The notes beneath the pieces were generated by a model, which saw nothing but the letters and a program-made list of their open reading frames with translations, was not told the DNA's origin and did no database searches. Below, piece by piece: positions 44,309 to 52,772 of a DNA stretch of 64,000 nt (its first letter is position 1; the number at the start of each line of letters is the position of its first letter). This DNA comes from Weimeria sp002480925. GTDB taxonomy: Bacteria; Bacillota; Clostridia; Lachnospirales; Lachnospiraceae. Made by a program: the position numbers and the translations under genes. Where the stretch lies: NCBI RefSeq assembly GCF_052064335.1, contig NZ_JBQHVU010000013.1:1-64000 (forward strand). Direction: 5' to 3'.

Positions 44309-45766
44309 TTACTTTGATCTTCCTCCATTGGCAAGAAGATCCATTTTCATTTCATAATACCTCGGGCTCATATCCACATAATGTCTGTGCGGGTTCTCGA
44401 ATCTCTGCTCCTCAGGCCATATCTCGCCATCGAGCTGGTCTCTTACAAGCTTTTGTATATTCCTGACCGAAGGAAGCTTTTGTACAAGCTCTCCTCCCTT
44501 TATAACAGGCTTCTGGAGAAGCTTGCCGCTGCAGTCACTAAATTCCCTGACCTTCCACGGCTCAAGAGGATCGACAAACCTGTAAGGCTTGGTAAGATCG
44601 ACATCCTCGCCTGATTCTGTAATAAGATCTGCAATTGCGTGCCCCTGCCTGTCATAGATACGGTAGACGTCCTTGAGCCCAGGATTGGTAATCTTCTCAA
44701 CAGAGTCAGAAATCTTGATCCTGGGTGCAAAGCTTCCATTCTCATCTACTGCGCAGAGCTTGAATACCGCCCCGAAGACAGGCTCTGACCGGCTTGTTAT
44801 AAGTCTTTCTCCTACGCCGAACGAATCCACTGCTCCGCCCTGGTCAAGGATCGACTTGATCGTATATTCATCAAGACTGTTGCTTATCACTATCTTAGCA
44901 TCGGTAAAGCCAGCCTGATCAAGCATCTCTCTTGATCTGCGGGTAAGATATGCCAGATCTCCGGAATCAATCCTGATACCGTAATTTCTGCTTTTTATTC
45001 CCTTATCCCTCATTTCTGCAAAAACCCTTATTGCGTCAGGAACTCCCTGCTTTAGAACATCATAGGTATCAACAAGCAGGATACAGTTATCAGGATAGAT
45101 AGAAGCAAACTTCCTGAAGGCTGTAAACTCATCCTGATAGAACATGATGAAGCTGTGGGCCATTGTCCCGCCCACCGGAACACCGAAATACTCTCCGGCA
45201 GAAACTGTGGCCGTCCCCTTTACTCCTCCGATAAAAGCTGCTCTTGCTCCATAGATCGCAGCGTCATTATTATGGGCTCTTCTGGCTCCGAAATCAGAGA
45301 CATCCCTGCCCCTGGCTGAACGCACTATCCTCTGTGCCTTTGTCGCTATAAGGCTCTGATGATTGACCTGGGCCAGGATCTCAGTTTCGACAAGCTGTGC
45401 CTCTACAAGCGGAGCTACAACAGTAATCACAGGCTCTCCCGGATACATGATGGTCCCCTCAGGAAAGGCATAGAGATCTCCGCTGAAGCAAAAATCTGAA
45501 AGATAGTCAAGAAAGGACGGATCAAACTGTCCAAGGCTCCTCAGATATTCTATATCCTCCTTCTCGAAATGCATTCCCAGCAGATACTCTGCTATCTGCT
45601 CAAGGCCGGCAAAGATGGAGAAGCCCCCTCCATCAGGATTTCTCCGAAAAAACACATCAAAGGCAACCCTCGTGTCCTGATTTTCCGAAAGGAAATATCC
45701 ATTAGCCATTGTAAGCTCGTAGAGATCCATCATCATGGAAATATTACGTCTGTCATATATATTCAT
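44309..45766 (-). CDS. pncB: Nicotinate phosphoribosyltransferase
   Basis: It makes nicotinate mononucleotide from nicotinate and PRPP for NAD salvage. The 485 residues include MANGYFLSENQDTRVAFDVFFRRNP, DFGARRAHNNDAA with the phosphorylated His region, and GIRIDSGDLAYLTR. Length fits the Bacillota PncB2-type enzyme. The next gene upstream encodes a small TIM barrel. Confidence 0.94.
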   Translation of the reverse strand: MNIYDRRNISMMMDLYELTMANGYFLSENQDTRVAFDVFFRRNPDGGGFSIFAGLEQIAEYLLGMHFEKEDIEYLRSLGQFDPSFLDYLSDFCFSGDLYAFPEGTIMYPGEPVITVVAPLVEAQLVETEILAQVNHQSLIATKAQRIVRSARGRDVSDFGARRAHNNDAAIYGARAAFIGGVKGTATVSAGEYFGVPVGGTMAHSFIMFYQDEFTAFRKFASIYPDNCILLVDTYDVLKQGVPDAIRVFAEMRDKGIKSRNYGIRIDSGDLAYLTRRSREMLDQAGFTDAKIVISNSLDEYTIKSILDQGGAVDSFGVGERLITSRSEPVFGAVFKLCAVDENGSFAPRIKISDSVEKITNPGLKDVYRIYDRQGHAIADLITESGEDVDLTKPYRFVDPLEPWKVREFSDCSGKLLQKPVIKGGELVQKLPSVRNIQKLVRDQLDGEIWPEEQRFENPHRHYVDMSPRYYEMKMDLLANGGRSK

Positions 45767-45782
45767 AACAAATCCTCTTATA

Positions 45783-46454
45783 TCAGCTCTGCTCCCTGTA
45801 TTTGTCCATCATGGAGTTAAAGAGCACTGCTGTCCCCGGCGGCGTATAAGTTATGGCGTTTGCTCCGGCGTCTACTGTCTTTTTGATATTCTCTGGAGTA
45901 TTCCCTCCGCTTGCTATTATAGGCACGTCAGGGAAATCACTGCGGATCCTTGCTACAACCTCGGGCGTGTCTGCAGCACAGGCCACATTAAGGATAGACG
46001 CCCCGGCCTCAAGCCTTGCCTTTATATCTGTATTTATGCTTGTAACAGTGATCACTACAGGTATATCAACAGCCTTTGAGACAGCAAGAAGGTTTACATT
46101 CTTTACAGGGGAATTAAGCACTATCCCCATGGCTCCGCTTGATTCCATGTCCTTTGCAAGTCCTATGGTCCTTATTCCGTGAGTCGTTCCGCCTCCGACT
46201 CCGGCGAAGACAGGTATATATGAATACTTGATCACTGCATCTCCTATAGCCGTCTGAGGAGTAAAGGGATATACTGCAAAGACAGCGTCAGCATTGCAGT
46301 TCCTGATTATAGCCAGATCCGTCGTAAATACCAGTGTCTTTATCCTTCTGCCAAAGATTACTATTCCCGATGCCTTCCTTGCCTCCTCCGGAACGGATAC
46401 TATATTGTGCCTGAGCCTGGTCTCTATCACAGGTCTTTTCTTTTCTTCTGCCAT
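45783..46454 (-). CDS. Ribulose-phosphate-binding-barrel-like protein, unknown reaction
   Basis: 223 residues with a small TIM-barrel pattern. GVGGGTTHGIRTI, NSPVKNVNLLAVS and a late phosphate-binding IIASGGNTPENIKKTVDAGANAI loop resemble ThiE-like and KGPDC-like barrels. Often labelled only hydrolase. The downstream neighbour is pncB (16 bases), so a link to nicotinate metabolism is conceivable. No catalytic set can be assigned from sequence alone. Confidence 0.7.
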   Translation of the reverse strand: MAEEKKRPVIETRLRHNIVSVPEEARKASGIVIFGRRIKTLVFTTDLAIIRNCNADAVFAVYPFTPQTAIGDAVIKYSYIPVFAGVGGGTTHGIRTIGLAKDMESSGAMGIVLNSPVKNVNLLAVSKAVDIPVVITVTSINTDIKARLEAGASILNVACAADTPEVVARIRSDFPDVPIIASGGNTPENIKKTVDAGANAITYTPPGTAVLFNSMMDKYREQS

Positions 46455-46474
46455 TTTCCCACCTTTTATAAATA

Positions 46475-46726
46475 TTATTTCTTCAGGGCCTCAAATACAT
46501 TTATCTGGGCCGCAATTTTCTTTAGCTGATCGAGATTCGATTTCATATAGAACTTAAGGGCTGCAAGCTCCTCATCGCTGAAACCGCGGTTTTTTGTGAT
46601 CCTGCAGTCAGGTATCACTCCCTCTGCATAACGGTCCTTGTCAGAAAATGTCACATAGGCATATTTATTGCGTCCTGACATGTCTGTGCAGACCGAAGAT
46701 ACTGTCATTCTGATCGAATCTTCCAT
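46475..46726 (-). CDS. Small conserved hypothetical protein
   Basis: 83 residues, soluble. A beta-rich first half (YAYVTFSDKDRYAEGVIPDC) is followed by a helix (SDEELAALKFYMKSNLDQLKKIAAQI). It has a ribosome site GGAGA before its ATG and is first in the 46726-41563 gene run. I do not recognise the family. Confidence 0.65.
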   Translation of the reverse strand: MEDSIRMTVSSVCTDMSGRNKYAYVTFSDKDRYAEGVIPDCRITKNRGFSDEELAALKFYMKSNLDQLKKIAAQINVFEALKK

Positions 46727-46813
46727 TTATATTCTCCAAACATTAAAAAGGAGCCATATGTTTCAATAGCATATATTTTACATCAAAGAAGGGTAAAAAT
46801 AAAGAAAAAGAAT

Positions 46814-46853
46814 AAAAAAAGCACCCCTTCCCTGTCTGCACAGGGAGGGGCGC
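46814..46853 (-). terminator. Terminator of groESL
   Basis: A GC-rich stem (about 46822-46834 with 46841-46852) followed by seven T on the minus strand (46814-46820). It lies 18 bases after the groEL stop. Confidence 0.85.
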
Positions 46854-46870
46854 CGCGATAGATCAGCCTA

Positions 46871-48487
46871 TTACATCATTGGCTGCTGAGGTCCTGGCTG
46901 AGCCGGAGCCGGTTCTTTAATATCAGCAACTGCAGACTCTGTTGTAAGGAGTGTGCTTGCAACTGAGCATGCCTGCTCAAGAGCAGTACGTGTAACCTTT
47001 ACAGGATCGATGATTCCGTTCTCGACCATCTTTACATACTTCTCATTGTAAGCATCAAAGCCCTCGCCGTCCTTTGAGTTCTTGACATTGTTGATGATGA
47101 CTGAGCCCTCAAGTCCAGCATTGTCAGCTATATAGAAGAGAGGTGCATCAAGCGCCTTTAATACGACATTTGCTCCTGTCTTCTCATCACCGCTGAGGCT
47201 CTCAGCAAGATTCTCGACATCCTTCTCAGCATGGATATAAGCGCTTCCGCCTCCTGCAATGATTCCTTCTTCGACTGCTGCTCTTGTAGCGTTTACAGCG
47301 TCTTCCATCCTGTACTTGGCTTCCTTCATCTCTGTCTCAGAAGCAGCGCCGACACGGATGACAGCTACTCCACCAGCGAGCTTTGCGAGACGCTCCTGAA
47401 GCTTTTCCTTATCAAAGTCAGATGTAGTCTCCTCTATCTGCTGCTTGATCTGTGCTACACGGGCATCGATGGCCTGCTTGTCGCCACAGCCATCAACGAT
47501 AGTTGTGTTCTCCTTGGTGATCTTGGCGCTCTTTGCACGACCGAGCTGTTCGATAGTAGCGTCCTTAAGCTCGAGGCCTACATCAGAGGTGATGACCTGG
47601 CCGCCTGTAAGGATAGCTATATCCTGAAGCATTTCCTTTCTTCTGTCGCCATATCCAGGAGCCTTTACTGCTACTACATTGAAGGTTCCACGAAGCTTGT
47701 TAAGGATAAGGGTCGTAAGAGCCTCACCCTCTACATCCTCTGCAATGATCAGAAGCTTTGCGCCGTTCTGTACGATCTGCTCGAGAAGAGGAAGGATATC
47801 CTGGATATTCGAGATCTTCTTGTCTGTGATAAGGATATATGGATCATCAAGAGTAGCTTCCATCTTCTCTGTATCTGTAACCATGTATGAGGAAATATAC
47901 CCCTTGTCGAACTGCATTCCTTCAACGAGGTCAAGCTCTGTCTGCATGGTCTTTGATTCCTCGATAGTGATTACGCCATCGTTTGAAACCTTCTCCATTG
48001 CATCAGCAACGAGCTGTCCTACCTCCTCGTTTCCAGCTGAGATAGCTGCAACCTTTGCGATCTGCTCCTTGCCTGATACCTTGTCAGACATCTTCTTAAG
48101 AGATTCAACAGCGCAGTCACAGGCCTTCTTCATTCCCTTACGGAGAACGATAGGATTGGCACCTGCTGCAAGGTTCTTCATGCCTTCCTTGATCATTGCC
48201 TGAGCAAGTACTGTAGCTGTAGTAGTGCCATCACCGGCGACATCATTGGTCTTTGTAGCGACCTCCTTTACAAGCTGGGCGCCCATGTTCTCGAACTCAT
48301 CCTCGAGCTCTATGTCCTTTGCGATAGTAACACCATCGTTCGTGATAGTAGGAGCTCCGTAGCTCTTATCAAGGACTACGTTTCTTCCCTTAGGTCCAAG
48401 GGTCACACGAACTGTATCAGCAAGCTTGTCAACACCAGCCTGAAGCGCCTGTCTTGCGTCAGCGCCGAATTTAATATCTTTTGCCAT
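46871..48487 (-). CDS. groEL: Chaperonin GroEL
   Basis: 538 residues starting AKDIKFGADARQALQAGVDKL, with the ATP site GPKGRNVVLD and DGTTTATVLAQ. The C-terminus ends in a Pro/Gln-rich PGPQQPMM rather than the common GGM repeats. It follows groES by 25 bases in the CIRCE-controlled operon. Confidence 0.99.
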   Translation of the reverse strand: MAKDIKFGADARQALQAGVDKLADTVRVTLGPKGRNVVLDKSYGAPTITNDGVTIAKDIELEDEFENMGAQLVKEVATKTNDVAGDGTTTATVLAQAMIKEGMKNLAAGANPIVLRKGMKKACDCAVESLKKMSDKVSGKEQIAKVAAISAGNEEVGQLVADAMEKVSNDGVITIEESKTMQTELDLVEGMQFDKGYISSYMVTDTEKMEATLDDPYILITDKKISNIQDILPLLEQIVQNGAKLLIIAEDVEGEALTTLILNKLRGTFNVVAVKAPGYGDRRKEMLQDIAILTGGQVITSDVGLELKDATIEQLGRAKSAKITKENTTIVDGCGDKQAIDARVAQIKQQIEETTSDFDKEKLQERLAKLAGGVAVIRVGAASETEMKEAKYRMEDAVNATRAAVEEGIIAGGGSAYIHAEKDVENLAESLSGDEKTGANVVLKALDAPLFYIADNAGLEGSVIINNVKNSKDGEGFDAYNEKYVKMVENGIIDPVKVTRTALEQACSVASTLLTTESAVADIKEPAPAQPGPQQPMM

Positions 48488-48512
48488 GACTTAAATACTT
48501 CCTTTCGTTAGA

Positions 48513-48785
48513 TCACTCAACAATAGCAAGGATGTCATCCTGCTTTACAATAATATACTCTTCATCATCAAGCTTGACATTTGTCCCGGCATACTTGCTG
48601 TAGACAACCTTCTGTCCGGCCTTGACCTGCATGGTAACGTCCTTGGTTCCAGGGCCTACTGCGATAACCTCGGCCTCCTGCGGCTTCTCCTTGGCACTGT
48701 CTGCAAGGATGATGCCTGACTTGGTCTTCTCCTCAGCCTCTAACTGCTTCAAAACTACCCGGTCTGATAACGGATTAAGTTTCAT
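48513..48785 (-). CDS. groES: Co-chaperonin GroES
   Basis: 90 residues, MKLNPLSDRVVLKQLEAEEKTKSGIIL then VVYSKYAGTNVKLDDEEYIIV, complete. First gene of the operon; the AAGGAGG site lies within 48798-48806. Regulated through the CIRCE element. Confidence 0.99.
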   Translation of the reverse strand: MKLNPLSDRVVLKQLEAEEKTKSGIILADSAKEKPQEAEVIAVGPGTKDVTMQVKAGQKVVYSKYAGTNVKLDDEEYIIVKQDDILAIVE

Positions 48786-48826
48786 GATGAAATACCTCCT
48801 TGTTCGATGATATTTTTCTTAATCTG

Positions 48827-48853
48827 TTAGCACTCATTTTGGAGGAGTGCTAA
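48827..48853 (-). promoter_or_regulatory. CIRCE operator (HrcA)
   Basis: Perfect TTAGCACTC (48827-48835), nine bases, GAGTGCTAA (48845-48853). This is the canonical HrcA operator, placed between the groES promoter and its ribosome site. It implies an hrcA gene elsewhere in the genome. Confidence 0.97.
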
Positions 48854-48865
48854 CCAACTGTCTAT

Positions 48866-48894
48866 ATAATAGTTTTTTGTCTGTATGTTATCAA
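48866..48894 (-). promoter_or_regulatory. groESL promoter
   Basis: TTGATA (48889-48894), a 17-base spacer and TATTAT (48866-48871) on the minus strand, immediately upstream of CIRCE. Transcription would start near 48860, just before the operator. Confidence 0.7.
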
Positions 48895-48940
48895 ATCGAA
48901 AAATCGCATATTATTCTCGATTTTCCTCTGAAGATCAGAA

Positions 48941-48958
48941 GTATACTCTTGTATACTC
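48941..48958. repeat. Short perfect inverted repeat
   Basis: AGTATAC (48941-48947), four bases, GTATACT (48952-48958). It lies between the nitrilase-HD stop and the groESL promoter, with no T-run. It could be an operator or a weak RNA hairpin at the end of the nitrilase-HD transcript. Confidence 0.4.
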
Positions 48959-48986
48959 CGTTTTTCTTAAACTTGTAAAAATAAAC

Positions 48987-50339
48987 CTATTCCAAAGGCC
49001 ACAGCTGTCTGAACAGCCGCTTTCCGGTTTCGGTCCTGAATATCTTCTCGAAAACATTCTCCCTTGTCCTCTGATCTGTGTCATCCTCATACATATTTAC
49101 GAGGAAATCAGCCTCAACAAGGATCTGGTAATCAATCCCGTCTATATTATTATATGTATGATGATGTCCTACAAGATATGAGACCCTGTTCACAAGCTCA
49201 CTCTCAAACCCCATATCGCTAAGTAGCTTTGCGGCAAGTGGCGCTCCCAGCTTTTCCTGGACAGATCCGGCTGTCGTATGAAAGCTTTGCTCTGCCTTAT
49301 GGATTCCTATATCATGGACTATTGCAGCTATCTCTGTTATCTCTCTTAGCCTTAGTGGCAGATGCTCCTTTACAGCCATCATATGGGCGTAATAATAGAC
49401 CTTTGTAAAATGCGTAAGCCTCTTCGGATCTCCGGCATCAAAGTCGGCCATAGCCATATATACATCCTCGATAGCAGGACGGGTCCTGACCTCGTCACCT
49501 TCCTCGGACAAATAATCATAGACTCCGCTGTCCGGGACACAATAAGCTATATAAGGTCTCTGTCTTCTCGACCGGTTTGCCTCTCCTGTATCTATATCAC
49601 ATAGCAGAAGCTCCTCGCCAGGTCCGGCCTCCTTTATCACATTTCCATCAGGCCCTACTATAATACTGTCTCCGGCAAATACCAGGCCGTCCTCATCCCC
49701 GGTCCTGTTCGCCATGGCTATAAAGACATTGTTCTGATATGCCTCTGCTATGATCTCTGACCTGAAAACAGAAAGAGGCTCATCTGAAAGATTTGCTGCC
49801 GGTATCAGGATAAGAGATGCACCGGCTAAGGCACATGCTCTTATGCTCTCAGGAATATGCCTGTCAAAGCAGATAACTATCCCTATATTGCCAAATGGCG
49901 TAGGGAAAACCCTGTATGGCTCCCTTGCCGGATGATAGTAGTCGCCCTCATAGAAATTCTCTGCAGTAAAGATATGATGCATATCGCAGCTGCCCTGAAG
50001 TCTGCCTGTCTTTGTAAACAGATAGGATCTGTCAAAAAGCCTGCCATCCTCTTCCTTTACATAGAAATTAGGGCAGAGATAGATATTATTATCTCCGGCA
50101 GCCCCGGCAAATCTCCCGATCACAGGATCGTCTGTCCCGACAGAAAAGGCCTCAGGAGAAATCCCCATACCAAGAAGCATCTTAGCCGGATACCTGGGAA
50201 AAAAAGGAGTCAGGGTAAGCTCAGGATAAAGAAGCAGATCCGCTCCTGCCCTTGCAGCCTGTCCGGCTAACCTTATGGCCACATCCTCATTTACCCTTTT
50301 ATCAATATCCATCTCCATCTGAGCAATGGCTATCTTCAT
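48987..50339 (-). CDS. Nitrilase-superfamily / HD-domain fusion protein
   Basis: 450 residues. Residues 1 to about 265 are a carbon-nitrogen hydrolase domain: Glu 40 in LLLYPELTLTPF and Cys 157 in GIVICFDRHIPES. The third family residue, Lys in K-x-H-L, is replaced: the aligned stretch reads GSCDMHHIF with Met 120 at the Lys position. Residues about 310-430 form an HD domain (IAAIVHDIGIHKAEQS, YLVGHHHTYNNI). The fusion suggests amide or nucleotide-related hydrolysis, but activity of the first domain is doubtful. It overlaps the thioesterase gene by 4 bases. Confidence 0.85.
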   Translation of the reverse strand: MKIAIAQMEMDIDKRVNEDVAIRLAGQAARAGADLLLYPELTLTPFFPRYPAKMLLGMGISPEAFSVGTDDPVIGRFAGAAGDNNIYLCPNFYVKEEDGRLFDRSYLFTKTGRLQGSCDMHHIFTAENFYEGDYYHPAREPYRVFPTPFGNIGIVICFDRHIPESIRACALAGASLILIPAANLSDEPLSVFRSEIIAEAYQNNVFIAMANRTGDEDGLVFAGDSIIVGPDGNVIKEAGPGEELLLCDIDTGEANRSRRQRPYIAYCVPDSGVYDYLSEEGDEVRTRPAIEDVYMAMADFDAGDPKRLTHFTKVYYYAHMMAVKEHLPLRLREITEIAAIVHDIGIHKAEQSFHTTAGSVQEKLGAPLAAKLLSDMGFESELVNRVSYLVGHHHTYNNIDGIDYQILVEADFLVNMYEDDTDQRTRENVFEKIFRTETGKRLFRQLWPLE

Positions 50340-50722
50340 TTCTTCTTACCCTCTGCTTTCTCTATGAATTTCTGGTCATTTACTATAAATCTCTCGTGAG
50401 TCCCCTCTCCTATAAGACCTGTCTCGTCATAGGCCTCCCAGGAAAAGGTAAGCTTCCTCCGATCGATTGCAGTAAGCCTTGTCTTTGCAGTCACCTTCAT
50501 ACCAAGCGGTGTGGCACTAACATGAGAAAGTGTCATAGCCGTCCCTACAGTAGACTCTCCATTTGAAAGCTCCGGCGCAACAGAGGTCCATGCTGCCTTT
50601 TCGACCAGTGAAACCATAGCCGGCGTCGCAAAGACAGGAAGCGTCCCGCTCCCGACACATGCAGCAGTATTTTCATCAGTTACAAGGGCCTCTGCCTGAC
50701 CTGTGATTCCTTCTTTTATCAT
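50336..50722 (-). CDS. FlK-type hotdog thioesterase
   Basis: 128 residues with the hotdog fold and residues matching the FlK triad: Thr in FATPAM, Glu in SLVEKAAW, His in LSHVSATPLG. FlK hydrolyses fluoroacetyl-CoA; distant relatives act on other short acyl-CoAs, so the substrate is not settled. It is first in a two-gene unit with the nitrilase-HD gene. Confidence 0.85.
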   Translation of the reverse strand: MIKEGITGQAEALVTDENTAACVGSGTLPVFATPAMVSLVEKAAWTSVAPELSNGESTVGTAMTLSHVSATPLGMKVTAKTRLTAIDRRKLTFSWEAYDETGLIGEGTHERFIVNDQKFIEKAEGKKK

Positions 50723-50746
50723 GTATATCTCCTTTCATCTGCTACT

Positions 50747-50775
50747 ATAATAATAAAAAATCAGGGGCTATGCAA
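50747..50775 (-). promoter_or_regulatory. Promoter of thioesterase/nitrilase-HD unit
   Basis: TTGCAT (50770-50775), a 17-base spacer and TATTAT (50747-50752) on the minus strand. The PhoP-like repeats begin 14 bases upstream of its -35, so this divergent unit could share their control. Confidence 0.55.
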
Positions 50776-50788
50776 GAAGGGGCACTTA

Positions 50789-50816
50789 TGTTAACTTTAT
50801 GTAAAATCAATATAAA
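50789..50816 (+). promoter_or_regulatory. PhoP-box-like direct repeats, upstream cluster
   Basis: TGTTAA (50789), TGTAAA (50800) and TATAAA (50811) are spaced exactly 11 bases apart. On the other strand these read TTAACA and TTTACA, the Bacillus PhoP half-site. The cluster ends about 25 bases before a TATAAA (50842-50847) that could be the -10 of the phosphate transporter gene, the usual geometry of PhoP-activated promoters. Confidence 0.5.
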
Positions 50817-50854
50817 ACAGTTGCAAGCAATTCCCAAATAATATAAACTCTTAA

Positions 50855-50882
50855 TGTAATTTTTGTGTGAAATCTATGTAAA
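50855..50882 (+). promoter_or_regulatory. PhoP-box-like direct repeats, downstream cluster
   Basis: TGTAAT (50855), TGTGAA (50866) and TGTAAA (50877) again at 11-base spacing, directly before the ribosome site of the Na/Pi gene. Three in-phase copies make chance less likely, but the region is A+T-rich. Confidence 0.45.
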
Positions 50883-50892
50883 GAGAGGAAAC

Positions 50893-52743
50893 ATGAACAT
50901 CATTATCTTACTTAAACTGATCGGCGGTCTTGTGCTTTTCCTTTATGGAATCGATTACCTGGGCGTATCGCTAAAGAAGGTCTCGGGCGGGAAGCTTGAG
51001 AAGATCTTAGAAAGCCTGACCAACAACAAATGGAAGGCAGCTCTCCTTGGAGCTCTGGTGACCGCAGTGATCCAGTCCTCCGGTGCTACTATCGTGATGT
51101 GTGTCGGATTCGTAAATTCAGGCATCATGAGCCTTGAGCAGTCTGTCGGAGTGATCCTTGGAGCAAATATAGGAACCACAATCACAGCCTGGCTCCTGTC
51201 GCTTTCGGGCATCAAGAGCGATATGCTCCTGCTCCAGCTCTTCAAGCCCGAAAACTTCGCACCTGTTATCGGTCTTATAGGACTTATAATGGTAATGGGC
51301 TCCAAAAAGGAAAAGAAGAAAAATGTAGGAGCCATCCTTCTTTCATTCGCGATCCTTCTTATAGGAATGAGCTCAATGTCAAGCGCGGTTTCTCCTCTCG
51401 CAGAGGACAAGGCCTTTACAAGCGTCCTTACAATGTTCTCTAATCCATTCCTGGGACTTCTCGTAGGACTGGGCATGACAGCTATCCTTCAGTCATCATC
51501 AGCCTCGATCGGTATCCTTCAGGCTCTTTCCACATCAGGAACCGTCACCTTTGCGACAGCCATTCCTATTATAATGGGTGAGAATATAGGATCTGCCATC
51601 ACAGGAATCATCTCATCTGTCGGTGCAGGAAGGAATGCCAAGCGCGCAGCATGGATGCAGATGTTCTACTGTATTATAAAGACCACGACCTTCATGACCA
51701 TCTTCTATATACTAAATGCGCTAATTCATTTTGATTTCATGACAAAGCTGGCCTCACCTGTGACTATAGCCGTCTTCCATTCAGTATTCAATATTGCCGC
51801 GGTCATGCTTATGCTTCCATTCTGTGAGATCTTAGTAAAGATTGTAAAGAAAGTCTTCCCTATCACAGAAGCGGAGAAGAAGGAAGCCGAGACGATGCAT
51901 ACCTTTACTATACTTGATGATCGTTTCCTTTCCTCGCCTGCCTTTGCCCTTAGCCAGTCGAAGACAGTTCTTATCGAGATGATGAACCACAGCAACGATG
52001 CTATGAAATATGCCATAGATCTGATCTATGACTACGACGAGAAGAAGGCCCTTGAGGTCGAGCGTCTCGAGAAGCTGGTTGATGAATATGAGGATCATCT
52101 GAACACCTATCTGTCCAGGGTCGCCTCCGGTTCACTTTCAGATACAGACGGACATACCTTAGCCTCCCTGCTCCATTCGACTAATGACTTCGAGAGGATA
52201 AGCGACCATGCCCTTAATATCATGCAGTCAGTTCAGATCATGAACGAGGACAATACTGTATTCTCCGAGGGAGCCATAAAGGAGCTTCATATCTTTACAG
52301 ATGCCGTCGAGGAGATACTTGGTATCACAAGAGGTGCGCTTGCTGGCGATGATATAGAGATGGCAAAGCGTATCGATCCGCTCGAGGATACTATAGATTC
52401 TATAGACATGGAGATAAAGGAGCATCATGTGAAGCGTCTCCAGTCGGGAGAATGTACTGTCGAGCAGGGAATCTTCCTCTCGGATATCACTACCGACTTA
52501 GAAAGAGTCGCTGATCACTGCTCCAATATAGCAGCCTACATTATCTCCGCCTCTGACAATACATTTGATGTGCACGAATTCTCACAGAGGGAAAGAGAAG
52601 CGAGAAATGAAAGCTTCAGGCTTATAGAGGACGGATATCAGGCCAAATACGAGCTCCCTGAATATGTGCCTCAGCCAAAGAAGACTACTGATCAAAAGAA
52701 AGCTGAAAAGAAGGATAAGAAAAAGAAAAAGAAGAATAAATAA
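50893..52743 (+). CDS. Na+/phosphate cotransporter with PhoU-like domain
   Basis: 616 residues from ATG 50893. The ORF to 50863 adds ten residues with no ribosome site, while AGAGG precedes 50893. The membrane part (about 1-320) carries the duplicated Na/Pi motifs: QSSGATIVM with GANIGTTITAW, and QSSSASIGILQ with GENIGSAITG. The C-terminal half is PhoU-like helical bundles (NDFERISDHALNI, TTDLERVADHCSNIAAYI) and ends in a poly-Lys tail. It imports phosphate, and the upstream repeats suggest Pho control. Confidence 0.93.
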   Translation: MNIIILLKLIGGLVLFLYGIDYLGVSLKKVSGGKLEKILESLTNNKWKAALLGALVTAVIQSSGATIVMCVGFVNSGIMSLEQSVGVILGANIGTTITAWLLSLSGIKSDMLLLQLFKPENFAPVIGLIGLIMVMGSKKEKKKNVGAILLSFAILLIGMSSMSSAVSPLAEDKAFTSVLTMFSNPFLGLLVGLGMTAILQSSSASIGILQALSTSGTVTFATAIPIIMGENIGSAITGIISSVGAGRNAKRAAWMQMFYCIIKTTTFMTIFYILNALIHFDFMTKLASPVTIAVFHSVFNIAAVMLMLPFCEILVKIVKKVFPITEAEKKEAETMHTFTILDDRFLSSPAFALSQSKTVLIEMMNHSNDAMKYAIDLIYDYDEKKALEVERLEKLVDEYEDHLNTYLSRVASGSLSDTDGHTLASLLHSTNDFERISDHALNIMQSVQIMNEDNTVFSEGAIKELHIFTDAVEEILGITRGALAGDDIEMAKRIDPLEDTIDSIDMEIKEHHVKRLQSGECTVEQGIFLSDITTDLERVADHCSNIAAYIISASDNTFDVHEFSQREREARNESFRLIEDGYQAKYELPEYVPQPKKTTDQKKAEKKDKKKKKKNK

Positions 52744-52770
52744 AAAAGCCGCGGCTTAGCCGCGGCTTTT
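52744..52770. terminator. Bidirectional terminator
   Basis: A perfect 12-bp inverted repeat (52744-52755 with 52759-52770) with a 3-base loop, GC-rich core and A/T ends on both sides. It lies between the convergent Na/Pi and trpS genes, within two bases of each stop region. Confidence 0.9.
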
Positions 52771-52772
52771 CT

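Noticed and set aside
47679..48203. 174-codon plus-strand frame opposite groEL
   Set aside because: It is a shadow of the strongly conserved groEL frame and shows no family features or ribosome site.
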